This document shows, piece by piece, positions 14,952 through 23,156 of a stretch of DNA of 27,519 nucleotides. Origin of the DNA: DATAXP01 sp036272935 (GTDB taxonomy: Bacteria; Planctomycetota; Planctomycetia; Pirellulales; PNKZ01); NCBI GenBank assembly GCA_036272935.1, contig DATAXP010000001.1, positions 1 through 27,519 on the forward strand. Reading direction: 5' to 3'. Position 1 is the first letter of the stretch. The number at the start of each line of letters is the position of its first letter. The translations under genes were made by a program, and so were the position numbers. The notes under the pieces are model-generated. The model did no database searches, was not told the DNA's origin, and worked only from the letters and a program-made list of their open reading frames with translations.

Positions 14952-17210
14952 ATGCCCCACGACGCCACCATCTCGTTCTACCCCGTCGGTTCTTGGGGGC
15001 TGATCGTTGCGCTGGTGGTCGTGCTGCTGGTGCTGCTGGCCCTGGGACCGGCGCGCGATCGTGTCACGCGCCGTCGTCGGCAAGTGCTCGTCGGTCTGCG
15101 CGTGGCGGTGATCCTGCTCACGCTGCTGGCACTGGTGCGGCCGACGCTCGTGCACACCTCGACGGTGAAACAGGCGGCGACGCTGGTGGTGCTGGCCGAT
15201 CGCTCACGGAGCATGCAGGTCGACGACGCGGCCGGTAAGAAAACCCGTTGGGAGATGCTGCGTGCGACGCTCGTCGATGCCGCCCCGGCACTCGACTCGC
15301 TGAAGAAAGACTTGGAAGTGCAGATTTTCGAGTTCGACGATCAACTGCACCCGCGCGGCTTCAACGACGGCATCATCGATCTCGACGAAAAGCCGACCGG
15401 CCAGCAGACCGCCATGGGGGCGGTGCTCGATGACTTGCTGCGGCAAGACGCCGGTCGGCGCCTCGCGGCGGTGATCCTGCTCGGCGACGGCGCACAGCGC
15501 GCCGTGCCGCCGCGCGACGCGCCTCCGCAGGGGCCGGTGCGGCGGCTGGCCGACCTGGGCTTTCCGCTCTACACGGTGCCGCTCGGGCAAGGGCGCGGCA
15601 GCGGCGAGGCGCGCGACGTGGCGGTCGAAGGGTTCCTTGTCCCCTCGACCGTGTACGTGAAGAACCGCCTCTTGGCCAGCGGCACCGTGCGCGTCGAGGG
15701 ATTCGTCAACCGCTCGATGCCCGCCCAACTGCTGTTCGAAACTCCGACGGGCGGGATGGCGCCGGTGGCGGCGACCACCCTCCAGGCGCGCAGCGACGGC
15801 CAGCGCCTGCCAGTCGAGCTCGATTACATCCCCGAGATCTCCGGCGAATTCAAGGTCACGCTCCGCGTCCCTCCGCAAGCCGGCGAGCTGGTCACCACGA
15901 ACAACGAGATGAGCACGTTCGTCACGGTGCTTAAAGGTGGGCTGAACGTGCTGTACATCGAAGGGGTCGCGCGGGTCGAAGCGAAGTTTCTCCGCCGTGC
16001 CCTCGACGCCTCGCCCGACATCAAGCTCGATTTTCTGCGGATCGACGCCCGCAAGCCGGAAACCAGACCCTCCGATCTCGCCGAGCGGTTTCGTCCCGGC
16101 AAGTACGACGTCTATATCTTCGGCGACATCGACAGCTCGGCCTTCTCGGCCGAGGAGCTGACGCAACTGGCCGCCGCCATCCAGCGCGGCGCCGGGTTCA
16201 TCATGCTCGGCGGCTTCCATAGCTTCGGCGCCGGCGGTTACGGCCGCACCCCGCTGGCCGACGTGCTGCCGGTGGCGATCGATCGCCTGGAGCGGCAGAA
16301 TTTCGACGAGCCGTTGCGCAGCGACCTGCACCTGGGCGAGCATCCCAAGATGCGCCCCACGCGCTTCGGCCAGGCGCAGACGCTCATGCAGTTGGCCGCG
16401 GCCGATCGCAACGCCACCGCCTGGGCCGAGCTGCCGGCGCTCGAAGGGGCCAACCGACTGCGTGCACTCAAGCCGGGGGCGCAGACTTTGGCCGAGTCGG
16501 ACTCGGGTCAGCCGCTCTTGGTCGCCAAGGATTTTGGGGCCGGGCGGGTAATTGCCTTTGCCGTCGACTCGACCTGGCGATGGTGGATGACCGGACACGA
16601 GGCGGCCGACAAACGCTTCTGGCGGCAGACGGTGCTGTGGCTGGCGCGCAAGGATCAATCGAACGAGGGGAGCGTGGTGATCACGCTCGATCCGCGGCGG
16701 TATGCACCGGCGGCCCACGTCGAGTTCGCCGTGGCGGCACGTTCGGCCGAAGGCGTGCCGATCGCCGACGCCACGTTCACCACCGAGGTGCAAACTCCCG
16801 CCGGCACGGCGACGCCGGTCCATCTCCGCCGCCAAGCCGATAGCAGCGCCGGCACGTTCGTCGACACGCAGACGCCGGGCGACTACGTGATTCGCGTCAC
16901 CGGCAAGCGGGGCGACGAGCTGATCGGCAGCGGCCAGGCGCGGTTCCTGGTGTACGAGCAAGACCTGGAGCTCGACAACCCGGCGGCTGACCGCGCGCTG
17001 CTCGAAAGCCTGGCCATGACGACCGGCGGCCGGGCGATCGCGCCCGAGCAACTTCCCGAACTGCTCGACGAGCTGCGCCAGGCGACCGACCGCTTACACG
17101 TCGAGGTGCAGAACAAGGTCACGCTCTGGGACACCTGGCCGTTCTTCCTGCTGTTCGTCAGCCTGCTGGGCGTGGAATGGTACCTGCGGAAGAAATGGGG
17201 GCTGGTGTAG
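14952..17210 (+). CDS. vWA and glutamine-amidotransferase-like membrane protein (Bat-type cluster)
   Basis: 752 residues. Two N-terminal membrane spans (about 14-32 and 48-64) precede a vWA domain with an intact MIDAS, DRSRSM (Asp83, Ser85, Ser87). A beta-sandwich segment follows (about 220-320), then a GATase1-like module (about 330-570) with YIEGVARVEAKFLRRAL and FIMLGGFHSFGAGGYG, but no catalytic Cys-His pair, so it is structural and not an amidotransferase. Residues about 590-700 look like another beta domain. A final span lies at about 727-745 with a basic cytosolic tail (RKKWGLV). The architecture is common in planctomycete MoxR operons. Most of the protein is expected in the periplasm. 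It is probably co-transcribed with the preceding gene; the ATG is 15 bp after its stop. Confidence 0.83.
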   Translation: MPHDATISFYPVGSWGLIVALVVVLLVLLALGPARDRVTRRRRQVLVGLRVAVILLTLLALVRPTLVHTSTVKQAATLVVLADRSRSMQVDDAAGKKTRWEMLRATLVDAAPALDSLKKDLEVQIFEFDDQLHPRGFNDGIIDLDEKPTGQQTAMGAVLDDLLRQDAGRRLAAVILLGDGAQRAVPPRDAPPQGPVRRLADLGFPLYTVPLGQGRGSGEARDVAVEGFLVPSTVYVKNRLLASGTVRVEGFVNRSMPAQLLFETPTGGMAPVAATTLQARSDGQRLPVELDYIPEISGEFKVTLRVPPQAGELVTTNNEMSTFVTVLKGGLNVLYIEGVARVEAKFLRRALDASPDIKLDFLRIDARKPETRPSDLAERFRPGKYDVYIFGDIDSSAFSAEELTQLAAAIQRGAGFIMLGGFHSFGAGGYGRTPLADVLPVAIDRLERQNFDEPLRSDLHLGEHPKMRPTRFGQAQTLMQLAAADRNATAWAELPALEGANRLRALKPGAQTLAESDSGQPLLVAKDFGAGRVIAFAVDSTWRWWMTGHEAADKRFWRQTVLWLARKDQSNEGSVVITLDPRRYAPAAHVEFAVAARSAEGVPIADATFTTEVQTPAGTATPVHLRRQADSSAGTFVDTQTPGDYVIRVTGKRGDELIGSGQARFLVYEQDLELDNPAADRALLESLAMTTGGRAIAPEQLPELLDELRQATDRLHVEVQNKVTLWDTWPFFLLFVSLLGVEWYLRKKWGLV

Positions 17211-17232
17211 CGATCGGCCCGAGCGACCGCAT

Positions 17233-17316
17233 GGCGAGCGGGGCCAGTCATGGCCCCGGTAACTCAGACCGCTGTCCCCGCGCAACTTACCGGGGCGTTC
17301 ACACGCCCCGCTCGCC
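17233..17316. repeat. Compound palindrome: outer stem with two inner hairpins
   Basis: Perfect 11-bp outer arms GGCGAGCGGGG (17233-17243) and complement (17306-17316) enclose two hairpins, 17240-17257 (GGGGCC/GGCCCC) and 17291-17310 (CGGGGCG/CGCCCCG). An additional CCGGTAA/TTACCGG pair lies between them. It is located 22 bp after the stop of the vWA gene and could act as its terminator, but no T-tract follows. Confidence 0.65.
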
Positions 17317-17356
17317 GGTGTTGTAGAGCGCTTTTCAGCTAGCTGTAGCGGCGAGG

Positions 17357-17418
17357 TCGGGTGCCATGCTCACGCTTGCGTGAGCATGTCCACGACGAGC
17401 GTGGACATGGCGCCCCGA
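17357..17418. repeat. Overlapping perfect hairpins sharing a CATG
   Basis: CATGCTCACGC at 17365-17375 pairs perfectly with 17378-17388 (2-nt loop). CATGTCCACG at 17385-17394 pairs perfectly with 17400-17409 (5-nt loop). The two hairpins share the CATG at 17385-17388. Imperfect outer arms (17357-17368 and 17406-17418) close the structure, again giving one outer stem and two inner hairpins. The flanks up to the next gene (17319-17356 and 17419-17470) show nothing recognisable apart from a CAGCTAGCTG palindrome near 17337. Confidence 0.6.
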
Positions 17419-17470
17419 CAGGACGCCACACCGTTGCGAAACGCGTTTTAACTCGGATGCAACGGCGAAT

Positions 17471-17716
17471 TCAGCGCTTGCCCGCAGGCTGCGGTACATC
17501 GTCCGGTCTTCGATCGTGTCGTGCCCGTAGCTCGGCCCGATGGCGGTACAGCACCGCGATCAATTCATCATCGTCGATGTCCCCGAGCCCCTTGCCGAAG
17601 TGTGCTTCGCCCAGGAAACCCAGATGCGACATTAACTGCCCGATTCGCACGTCGGGCGATCGTTCTAGCAGCTCGGTAAGAATAGTCGGCGCCTCTTTTC
17701 GGACGGCGGGGATCAC
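17471..17716 (-). CDS. Small hypothetical protein (81 aa)
   Basis: 81 residues from GTG 17716, with GGAG about 9 nt upstream on the minus strand. The sequence pattern APTILTELLERSPDVRIGQLMSHLGFLG followed by GLGDIDDDELIAVLYRHRAEL resembles small planctomycete proteins built as LLxxxPDxRxGQLxxNL ... xxDxxDxELLxAxxxH. I recall this pattern but cannot name a family. Composition is that of a soluble, acidic, helical protein with a short basic tail. It stands alone between repeat-rich spacers and no function can be inferred. Confidence 0.6.
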   Translation of the reverse strand: MIPAVRKEAPTILTELLERSPDVRIGQLMSHLGFLGEAHFGKGLGDIDDDELIAVLYRHRAELRARHDRRPDDVPQPAGKR

Positions 17717-17798
17717 GGCAGCGATTCTCCGACCTTCGGCGAGCCATGGCGGTAGCTGTCGAGCACAGCGAGACGCACCAAAATCCCGCGATGGGTCT

Positions 17799-17825
17799 GG
17801 TGCATCGCGCTACGCTTGATGCACC
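17799..17825. repeat. Short hairpin of a dispersed-repeat type
   Basis: GGTGCATC (17799-17806) and GATGCACC (17818-17825) form a perfect 8-bp stem with an 11-nt loop. The sequence resembles dispersed repeats I associate with several bacterial genomes. It lies in the 250-bp gap between the small protein and the transaldolase. The remaining part of that gap (17717-17798) shows nothing else recognisable. Confidence 0.45.
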
Positions 17826-17834
17826 CTACCATTG

Positions 17835-17893
17835 TTTCGTGCTTCGTCATTCAGAATTCTTTCGTCATTCGGATTTCGGGATTCGTCGTTCTC
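17835..17893. repeat. Single-arm heptamer array upstream of transaldolase
   Basis: Units of 7 bp with a TTC core run through this segment: GCTTCGT, CATTCAG and AATTCTT, then after a 4-nt shift CATTCGG, ATTTCGG, GATTCGT and CGTTCTC. No complementary arm is found, so this is either a solo arm or a decayed hairpin. It lies 74 bp upstream of the transaldolase start. Confidence 0.5.
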
Positions 17894-17966
17894 TTCCCAC
17901 CGCGATGTTTCGGCCGGTACAATGCCAGGACAAATCGAGCCACCCAGTCCCCAGGAGGCCTCTGCC

Positions 17967-19019
17967 ATGTCCTCTCCACTCAAATCGCTCATCGCCAGCG
18001 GCACCAAGCTGTGGCTCGATTCGGTCGATCCCGACCTGGTGCGCGAGAACCGTGCCCTGGGGGCTTCGGGGGCGACTTCGAATCCGATCATCGTCTCCGA
18101 CCTGATCAAGACCGGCAGGTTCGACAACGATCTCGACGCCTTCGTGCAGAAGGGTGATGACGACGAGATCATCGCTTGGAAACTAACCGACATGCTGGTG
18201 CAGGGAGCCCAGAAAGTCTTCCTGCCGGCATGGGAACAGACCGCCGGCGACGACGGCTACGTGAGCTTCGAGCTCGATCCGCTGCTGGAAGACCCCAAGG
18301 CCGACATGCCGCAGGCCGATCGCACCCGCCGCTACGTCGAACTGGGCAAGCAATGGTCGGCCGGGCACAAGAACCGCATGATCAAGGTTCCCGCCACGCC
18401 GGCCGGCCTGGGAGCGCTCGAGGAGTTGTGCGCCGCGGGAATCACGTTGAACGTGACGCTGATCTTCGCCGACCGGCAATACAAGGCCGCCCGCGACGCC
18501 ATCTGGCGCGGAGCGCAGCGTCGCCGGGACCTGAAGACGTTCAAGAGCGTGTACAGCATCTTCGTCTCGCGGCTCGACGTGTACACCGAGAAGGCCGTGC
18601 CGCAGCTTTCGCCGGCGGCTCAGGGGATGGTGGGCATCGTTAATGCCAAGCGCATCTGGGCGGAGAATAAAAAGTTCTGGGCCGACAAGAAAACGCCGCT
18701 GCACCAGGAGATGATCTTCGCCAGCACCGGCACGAAGAAGCCCAGCGATCCGCCCTGGAAGTATGTCGAGGCGTTCGCCGGCAGCGACATCGAAACCAAC
18801 CCGCCGGCCACGAACGAAGCGGTCGAGAAGAGCGGCCGCACGATCACCAGCCACATTGCCGAGATGCCCCCGGCCGACGTGCTGGCCGAGATCGACGGCA
18901 AAGTCGACATCCAGAAGCTCGAACGCACTTTGATGGACGAAGGGATCAAGAAGTTCGCCGACCCGCAGCACGCCCTGCTCGACCTGATCGGCGAAAAACG
19001 CGCCGCGCTGACGACGTAA
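17967..19019 (+). CDS. tal: Transaldolase
   Basis: 350 residues from ATG 17967, chosen because AGGAGG lies at 17952-17957 and homology starts with LKSLIASGTKLWLDSVDPDLV. An in-frame ATG at 17832 would translate the repeat upstream. Transaldolase moves a dihydroxyacetone unit between sugar phosphates in the non-oxidative pentose phosphate pathway. The family motif GATSNPIIV (34-42), the Schiff-base lysine in RMIKVPAT (Lys140) and GITLNVTLIF are visible. The protein is longer than the compact FSA/MipB type and fits the Tal group associated with actinobacterial and cyanobacterial-type enzymes. It is cytosolic. It has its own ribosome site and is flanked on both sides by repeats, so it is probably monocistronic. 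Confidence 0.92.
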   Translation: MSSPLKSLIASGTKLWLDSVDPDLVRENRALGASGATSNPIIVSDLIKTGRFDNDLDAFVQKGDDDEIIAWKLTDMLVQGAQKVFLPAWEQTAGDDGYVSFELDPLLEDPKADMPQADRTRRYVELGKQWSAGHKNRMIKVPATPAGLGALEELCAAGITLNVTLIFADRQYKAARDAIWRGAQRRRDLKTFKSVYSIFVSRLDVYTEKAVPQLSPAAQGMVGIVNAKRIWAENKKFWADKKTPLHQEMIFASTGTKKPSDPPWKYVEAFAGSDIETNPPATNEAVEKSGRTITSHIAEMPPADVLAEIDGKVDIQKLERTLMDEGIKKFADPQHALLDLIGEKRAALTT

Positions 19020-19037
19020 CAATTCCCAACAAAACTC

Positions 19038-19194
19038 ACCACAGAGGCACAGAGACACGGAGAAGCAAAGCAGGAACCACAGATGAACACGGATGTACAC
19101 AGATAAGATGCGGACGCTTGCATCTTTCTTATCCGTGTTTATCTGTGTGCATCTGTGGTTTTCTTGCCTCTCTATGCCTCTGTGTCCCTGTGGT
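19038..19194. repeat. Nested inverted repeats with about 8-bp periodicity
   Basis: Outer arms 19038-19062 (CACAGAGG, CACAGAGA, CACGGAGA units) and about 19167-19194 are complementary. Inside them a second pair of 33-nt arms, 19075-19107 and 19128-19160, matches at 28 of 33 positions. The structure is one hairpin inserted in another. It fills the 200-bp space between transaldolase and the SEC-C/TPR gene. Word families like these recur in planctomycete and verrucomicrobial intergenic regions (recollection, not checked). Confidence 0.75.
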
Positions 19195-19219
19195 TACTTC
19201 CCTCCGCTAAAACACGCCA

Positions 19220-21364
19220 ATGGCTCTTGATTCTTATTCCCTTTGCCCCTGTGGCAGCGGTAAGAAGCTGAAGTTCTGCTGCGCCGACCTCGCCGGCGAG
19301 CTGGAGAAAATCCAGCGCATGCTCGAAGGGCAGCAGCGGCACGCTGCGCTCGATCACATCGAAAAGCTGCTGGCCCAGCAGCCGGGCCGCGCGGCGCTGC
19401 TGGCCTACAAAGTGACGCTGCAAAGCGAGCTGGGCATGGTCGAGCAGGCCCGGCAGACCATCGAGCAATTCGTCACGCTGCATCCCACCAATCCGGTAGC
19501 CCTGGCGAACCATGCCCTGGTGAAGGCCGGCAACGACGGCGCTGCGGCAGGCGTCGAACCGTTGCAGCAGGCGCTGGCCGCCAGCGGGCAGGAGATTGCC
19601 CTGCCGGTGTACGAAGCGATCGGTGCGCTGGCCCAGCTGCTGCTGCTCGAAGGATATTTTCTCACGGCCCGCGGCCACTTGATGCTGCAACTCCGCTTGC
19701 ATCGCAGCGACCAGGAAGTGCTGACGCTGATCTCGCGGATCGCCTCGTCGCCACAGATTCCGTCGCTGTTCAAGGAAGACCTGCCGCTGTTGGAAGCCCC
19801 TCCCGACGCACCCTGGCGTGCCGAGTTCAACGCCGCCATGGAATTCGCCCTCGGCGTCCGCTGGCTCGAGGCGGAGCGACGCCTGGCGACGCTGGCGAAG
19901 CGCGTCGATAACGCTCCAGCAATCTGGCAGAACCTGGCGGTGGTGCGCGGCTGGCTGGCTCTCGATGCGGAAGCGGCTGAGGCGCTGCGCCGTGTCGCGG
20001 CGCTCGCAGCCCCGAAGGAAGACGCGGTCGAGGCCGAGGCGCTGGCCCAATTGCTCGATCCGGCTATGGCCGACGACGTGGTGGACGAACTGCGCGTCAG
20101 CTACGCGCTATCGGATGTCGACGCGCTGCTGGAGCGTGCCGCCTCGAATCCGCGGCTGCTGCGATTGCCGGTCGAAGCGCTGCCGCGCGTCGACGAGCAA
20201 GTGCCGCCGCGTGCCGCGCACTGGCTGCTCGATCAGCCGATGCCTTCCACCGGCGTCGATCTCAAGCTCGACGCCGTGCCGAGCATCATCGGCCGGCTGC
20301 TGATCTACGGCCGCGAGACCGATCGGGAGCCACGGGCTGAGATTGAGGCATTGCGTAGCGATCTGGAGGCGGCCCGCACGGCAGTCACGGAGATGGCTGG
20401 CCCAGCGCTCGGTGCTGCTGGCGCTGAGGAAGTGATCGACGCCGTCCCCGCGAGCCAGTTGGCGCTGAGTTGGAACTGGCGGCTGCCCGACGACACGCCG
20501 CCGGAACACGTGCGCCAATTGCTCGTGCGCAAGCGCCGCGATACGGTGCTCAACCGCTGGCCGACGACGCCGAGCCGGTTGTTCGACGGTCGCACGCCGG
20601 AAGAGGTCGCCGGCGACGCCAGCCAGAAGATCAAACTGCGCGCGGCGATCCTGCTTATCGAGCTGTCGATGGAGCATCCCTCGACGCCGGGGCTGGTGAA
20701 CGAGCTGCGTGCTCGGCTCGGTCTGCCGACGCTGCAAGAGATCGATCCGACAGGACTCGACCTCGAACGCTTGCCGCTGATTCGATTGTCGCGTGTGCAA
20801 GCCGAGAGGCTGTCCGATGAAGTGCTACTGTCGCAGTACCACCGCGTGCAGTTCAGCGGAGCGCGGGCTGCCGCGCGTCGCTTCGGCACCGAGGTCGTCG
20901 CTCGCCCGGGGCTCGACGGCAAGGTCGACAAGGCGGCGGTTCATGGTGCGCTATCGGCGTTCGAAGAGGATCCCGCCCACGCGCTGGAGCACCTGTCCCA
21001 GGCGCGTTCGCTCGCGCAGGCGGCGGGAAAATCGTGCGCGCGGTGGGACATCGCCGAGTTCTCCCTGCGACTGCGGCGGGGCGACGAGCGCGAAGCCAGC
21101 GAGTTGCTGCGACACATCCAGACGCGCCACGGCAACGAGCCCGGCGTCGCCCAAACGCTGATGCAGATGCTCTACGAAGCAGGGATCATCGGCCCCGACG
21201 GTCGCCCCACCGCAACAACCGCCGCAGCCGCCCAAGGCGCTGCGCCGGGTCTCGTTGTCCCTGGAGCCGCACCGCAGCCGGCCGGAGCGATTTGGACTCC
21301 CGGCGCCGAACCCGCCGCGAGCGGCGCGAAGAAGTCGGCCATCTGGACGCCGGGAATGGACTGA
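19220..21364 (+). CDS. SEC-C motif and TPR-like repeat protein
   Basis: 714 residues. The N-terminus SLCPCGSGKKLKFCC carries a SEC-C zinc-binding motif (Cys9, Cys11, Cys20, Cys21), which in SecA binds SecB and ribosomes and in other proteins mediates protein or ribosome contact. Residues about 25-300 form TPR-like helical repeats (EKIQRMLEGQQRHAALDHIEKLL and similar). The rest is alpha-helical without a recognised enzyme domain. The C-terminal 45 residues are Ala/Pro/Gly-rich and contain IWTPG twice (691-695 and 708-712), ending IWTPGMD. No signal peptide or membrane span is seen. A role as a zinc-dependent adaptor in protein quality control or secretion is inferred only from SEC-C. The start ATG has no Shine-Dalgarno. 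A heptamer hairpin begins directly after the stop. Confidence 0.78.
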   Translation: MALDSYSLCPCGSGKKLKFCCADLAGELEKIQRMLEGQQRHAALDHIEKLLAQQPGRAALLAYKVTLQSELGMVEQARQTIEQFVTLHPTNPVALANHALVKAGNDGAAAGVEPLQQALAASGQEIALPVYEAIGALAQLLLLEGYFLTARGHLMLQLRLHRSDQEVLTLISRIASSPQIPSLFKEDLPLLEAPPDAPWRAEFNAAMEFALGVRWLEAERRLATLAKRVDNAPAIWQNLAVVRGWLALDAEAAEALRRVAALAAPKEDAVEAEALAQLLDPAMADDVVDELRVSYALSDVDALLERAASNPRLLRLPVEALPRVDEQVPPRAAHWLLDQPMPSTGVDLKLDAVPSIIGRLLIYGRETDREPRAEIEALRSDLEAARTAVTEMAGPALGAAGAEEVIDAVPASQLALSWNWRLPDDTPPEHVRQLLVRKRRDTVLNRWPTTPSRLFDGRTPEEVAGDASQKIKLRAAILLIELSMEHPSTPGLVNELRARLGLPTLQEIDPTGLDLERLPLIRLSRVQAERLSDEVLLSQYHRVQFSGARAAARRFGTEVVARPGLDGKVDKAAVHGALSAFEEDPAHALEHLSQARSLAQAAGKSCARWDIAEFSLRLRRGDEREASELLRHIQTRHGNEPGVAQTLMQMLYEAGIIGPDGRPTATTAAAAQGAAPGLVVPGAAPQPAGAIWTPGAEPAASGAKKSAIWTPGMD

Positions 21365-21444
21365 AAATGATGAATGCGAAATGCTTAATGCTTAATGGTC
21401 CGACTGGTTACATTACGCATTACGCATTTATCATTTTGCATTTT
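21365..21444. repeat. Heptamer-repeat hairpin between SEC-C/TPR gene and ThDP enzyme gene
   Basis: The left arm begins at the base after the stop codon and contains five 7-bp units of type nAATGCT (21365-21399). After a 10-nt loop the right arm (21410-21444) reads ACATTAC, GCATTAC, GCATTTA, TCATTTT, GCATTTT, the imperfect complement. The loop side contains GTCCGAC, also present at the hairpin tip at 12655-12661. The next ATG (21450) is 5 bp beyond and has no ribosome site. Confidence 0.75.
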
Positions 21445-21449
21445 CCTCG

Positions 21450-23150
21450 ATGACGCGCATCACCGGCATCGGCGCCTTTTTGCACCTGCTTGCCGAAGCG
21501 GGCGTGCGCTATATCTTCGGCAACCCTGGCACCACCGAGCTGCCGCTGAACGACGCGCTCGTGGGCGACGGGCGCTTCCGCTACATGCTCGGCCTGCAAG
21601 AAGTGCCGGTCGTGGCAATGGCCGACGGCTACGCGATGGCCTCGGGGTCGCTGGGTGTGGTGAACCTGCACATCAGTTGCGGCTTGGGCAACGCGATGGG
21701 CATGCTCTACAACGCCTACCGCGAGGGGACGCCGCTATTGGTCACCGCCGGGCAGACCGATCGCCGCCTGGCCGTCGAAGAGCCAATCTTGTGGAGCGAC
21801 ATGGTGAGCGTCGCCCGGCCGTGGACCAAGTGGGCAGCCGAGGTGCCGCGCACCGCCGATCTGCCGTCGATGGTTCGCCGCGCCATTGCTGCCGCGCTCA
21901 CGCCGCCGACCGGCCCGGTGTTTCTGTCGCTGCCGGTCGATGTGCAGACGGAGCTGGCCGAGTTGGATCTTTCGCCCTCTGCGCGGGTCGACACGCTTGT
22001 GCGGCCGCCGATCGCGGCGCTGCGGCAAGCCGCCGAGCTACTGGCCTCGGCGAAGAACCCGGCGCTGCTCGTCGGCAGCCGGCTGCTGGAACGCGACGGC
22101 GTGAGCGAAGCGGTGCGCGTGGCGGAATTGCTCGGCGCACCGGCCATCTCCGAACCGGGCACGACGCACGGCCGATTGGCGTTCCCCAGCGATCACGCGC
22201 TCTACAGCCAGGGGTTGCCGCTGTGGAGCCCCGAGGTCCGCGAGCGGCTGGCCGAGTTCGACGTGCTGCTGGTGGCAGGCATGGACCTGCTGCGGCAGTA
22301 CGTGTACCACGAGCCCGCGCGGGCCATCCCCGAGCACATCCGCCTGGTGCACTTCGACGAAGACCCGCGGCAACTGGGCAAGAACTATCCCCTGGCCGTC
22401 GGCGTGATCGGCGACGTGAAAACCGGCCTGGCGGAACTCGCCTCACTTCTAGAGCACACGATGACCGCCGACGAGCGCCAGCGAGCGGCGAAGCGCGGCG
22501 AGGCCCGCACCGCGGCTCATCGGCAAGCGCGCGAGAAACTCACGCGCGCCGCGGCGGCCGAGCGCGACGTGCGCCCCATCACGCCGCTGGCCGCGATGAC
22601 GGCGCTGGCCGGCGTGCTGCCGCCGGATGTCGCGGTCATCGAGGAAGCGGTGACCACGACGAACACCACCTTCGAACGCCTCGGCGCCTTGAAGAACACC
22701 ACCGGCTACTTCGGCCACCGTGGTTGGGCGCTCGGTTGGGGGCTGGGCTGCGCGCTGGGGGTGAAGCTCGCCTGGCCCGAGCGGCCGGTGCTCGCGCTGT
22801 TGGGTGAAGGGGCGGCGATGTACGGCATCCAGGGGCTCTGGTCGGCGGCGCATCACCGACTGCCGGTGACGTTCGTGGTGTTCAATAACGCGCAATACCA
22901 GATCCTCAAAATCGGCGCTAAGCAGTTGAACCTGCCAGCAGCGCACCGTGGGCAGTTCGTGGGGCTCGACCTGGTCGAGCCTGAGGTCGATTTCGTCGCC
23001 CTGGCCCGATCGCTGGGCGTCGAGGCCGAGCGCGTTGCCGAACCCGCCGAGTTGGCCGGGCGCGTGCGGCAGTCGCTGGCGGGTGATCGCCCGCGGCTGT
23101 TCGATGTGCCGATCGCCCGCACGGTGCCGAAGCGATTGGAGTACGGTTGA
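21450..23150 (+). CDS. Thiamine-diphosphate-dependent decarboxylase, benzoylformate decarboxylase-like
   Basis: 566 residues with the three-domain ThDP decarboxylase layout. The N-terminal Pyr domain has FGNPGTTELP, the catalytic Glu51 in LQEVPVVAMADGYA, and His74 in NLHISCGLGNAMG, which aligns with an active-site His of benzoylformate decarboxylase. The central domain spans about 190-335. The C-terminal PP domain has the cofactor motif GEGAAMYGIQGLW ... FVVFNN (452 to about 480). Two deviations stand out: Thr28 where BFDC has a catalytic Ser, and Glu453 where most enzymes have Asp in the GDG metal motif. It is probably a 2-oxoacid decarboxylase or carboligase of aromatic or branched substrates, with the natural substrate unknown. 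No mandelate-pathway genes are near. The gene stands alone, flanked by heptamer hairpins on both sides. Confidence 0.82.
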   Translation: MTRITGIGAFLHLLAEAGVRYIFGNPGTTELPLNDALVGDGRFRYMLGLQEVPVVAMADGYAMASGSLGVVNLHISCGLGNAMGMLYNAYREGTPLLVTAGQTDRRLAVEEPILWSDMVSVARPWTKWAAEVPRTADLPSMVRRAIAAALTPPTGPVFLSLPVDVQTELAELDLSPSARVDTLVRPPIAALRQAAELLASAKNPALLVGSRLLERDGVSEAVRVAELLGAPAISEPGTTHGRLAFPSDHALYSQGLPLWSPEVRERLAEFDVLLVAGMDLLRQYVYHEPARAIPEHIRLVHFDEDPRQLGKNYPLAVGVIGDVKTGLAELASLLEHTMTADERQRAAKRGEARTAAHRQAREKLTRAAAAERDVRPITPLAAMTALAGVLPPDVAVIEEAVTTTNTTFERLGALKNTTGYFGHRGWALGWGLGCALGVKLAWPERPVLALLGEGAAMYGIQGLWSAAHHRLPVTFVVFNNAQYQILKIGAKQLNLPAAHRGQFVGLDLVEPEVDFVALARSLGVEAERVAEPAELAGRVRQSLAGDRPRLFDVPIARTVPKRLEYG

Positions 23151-23156
23151 TGAAGA

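Noticed and set aside
17361..17819. Plus-strand open frame of 152 codons
   Set aside because: It begins inside a palindromic repeat and runs antisense to the 81-residue protein, which has a ribosome site and a plausible sequence.
19208..19213. TAAAAC as a -10 box giving a leaderless start for the SEC-C/TPR gene
   Set aside because: Spacing to the ATG at 19220 fits, but the hexamer matches only 4 of 6 positions and lacks the key final T; no -35 is seen.
21395..22807. Plus-strand open frame of 470 codons overlapping the ThDP enzyme
   Set aside because: It is Arg/Ala-rich without domains, while the other frame encodes a complete ThDP enzyme.
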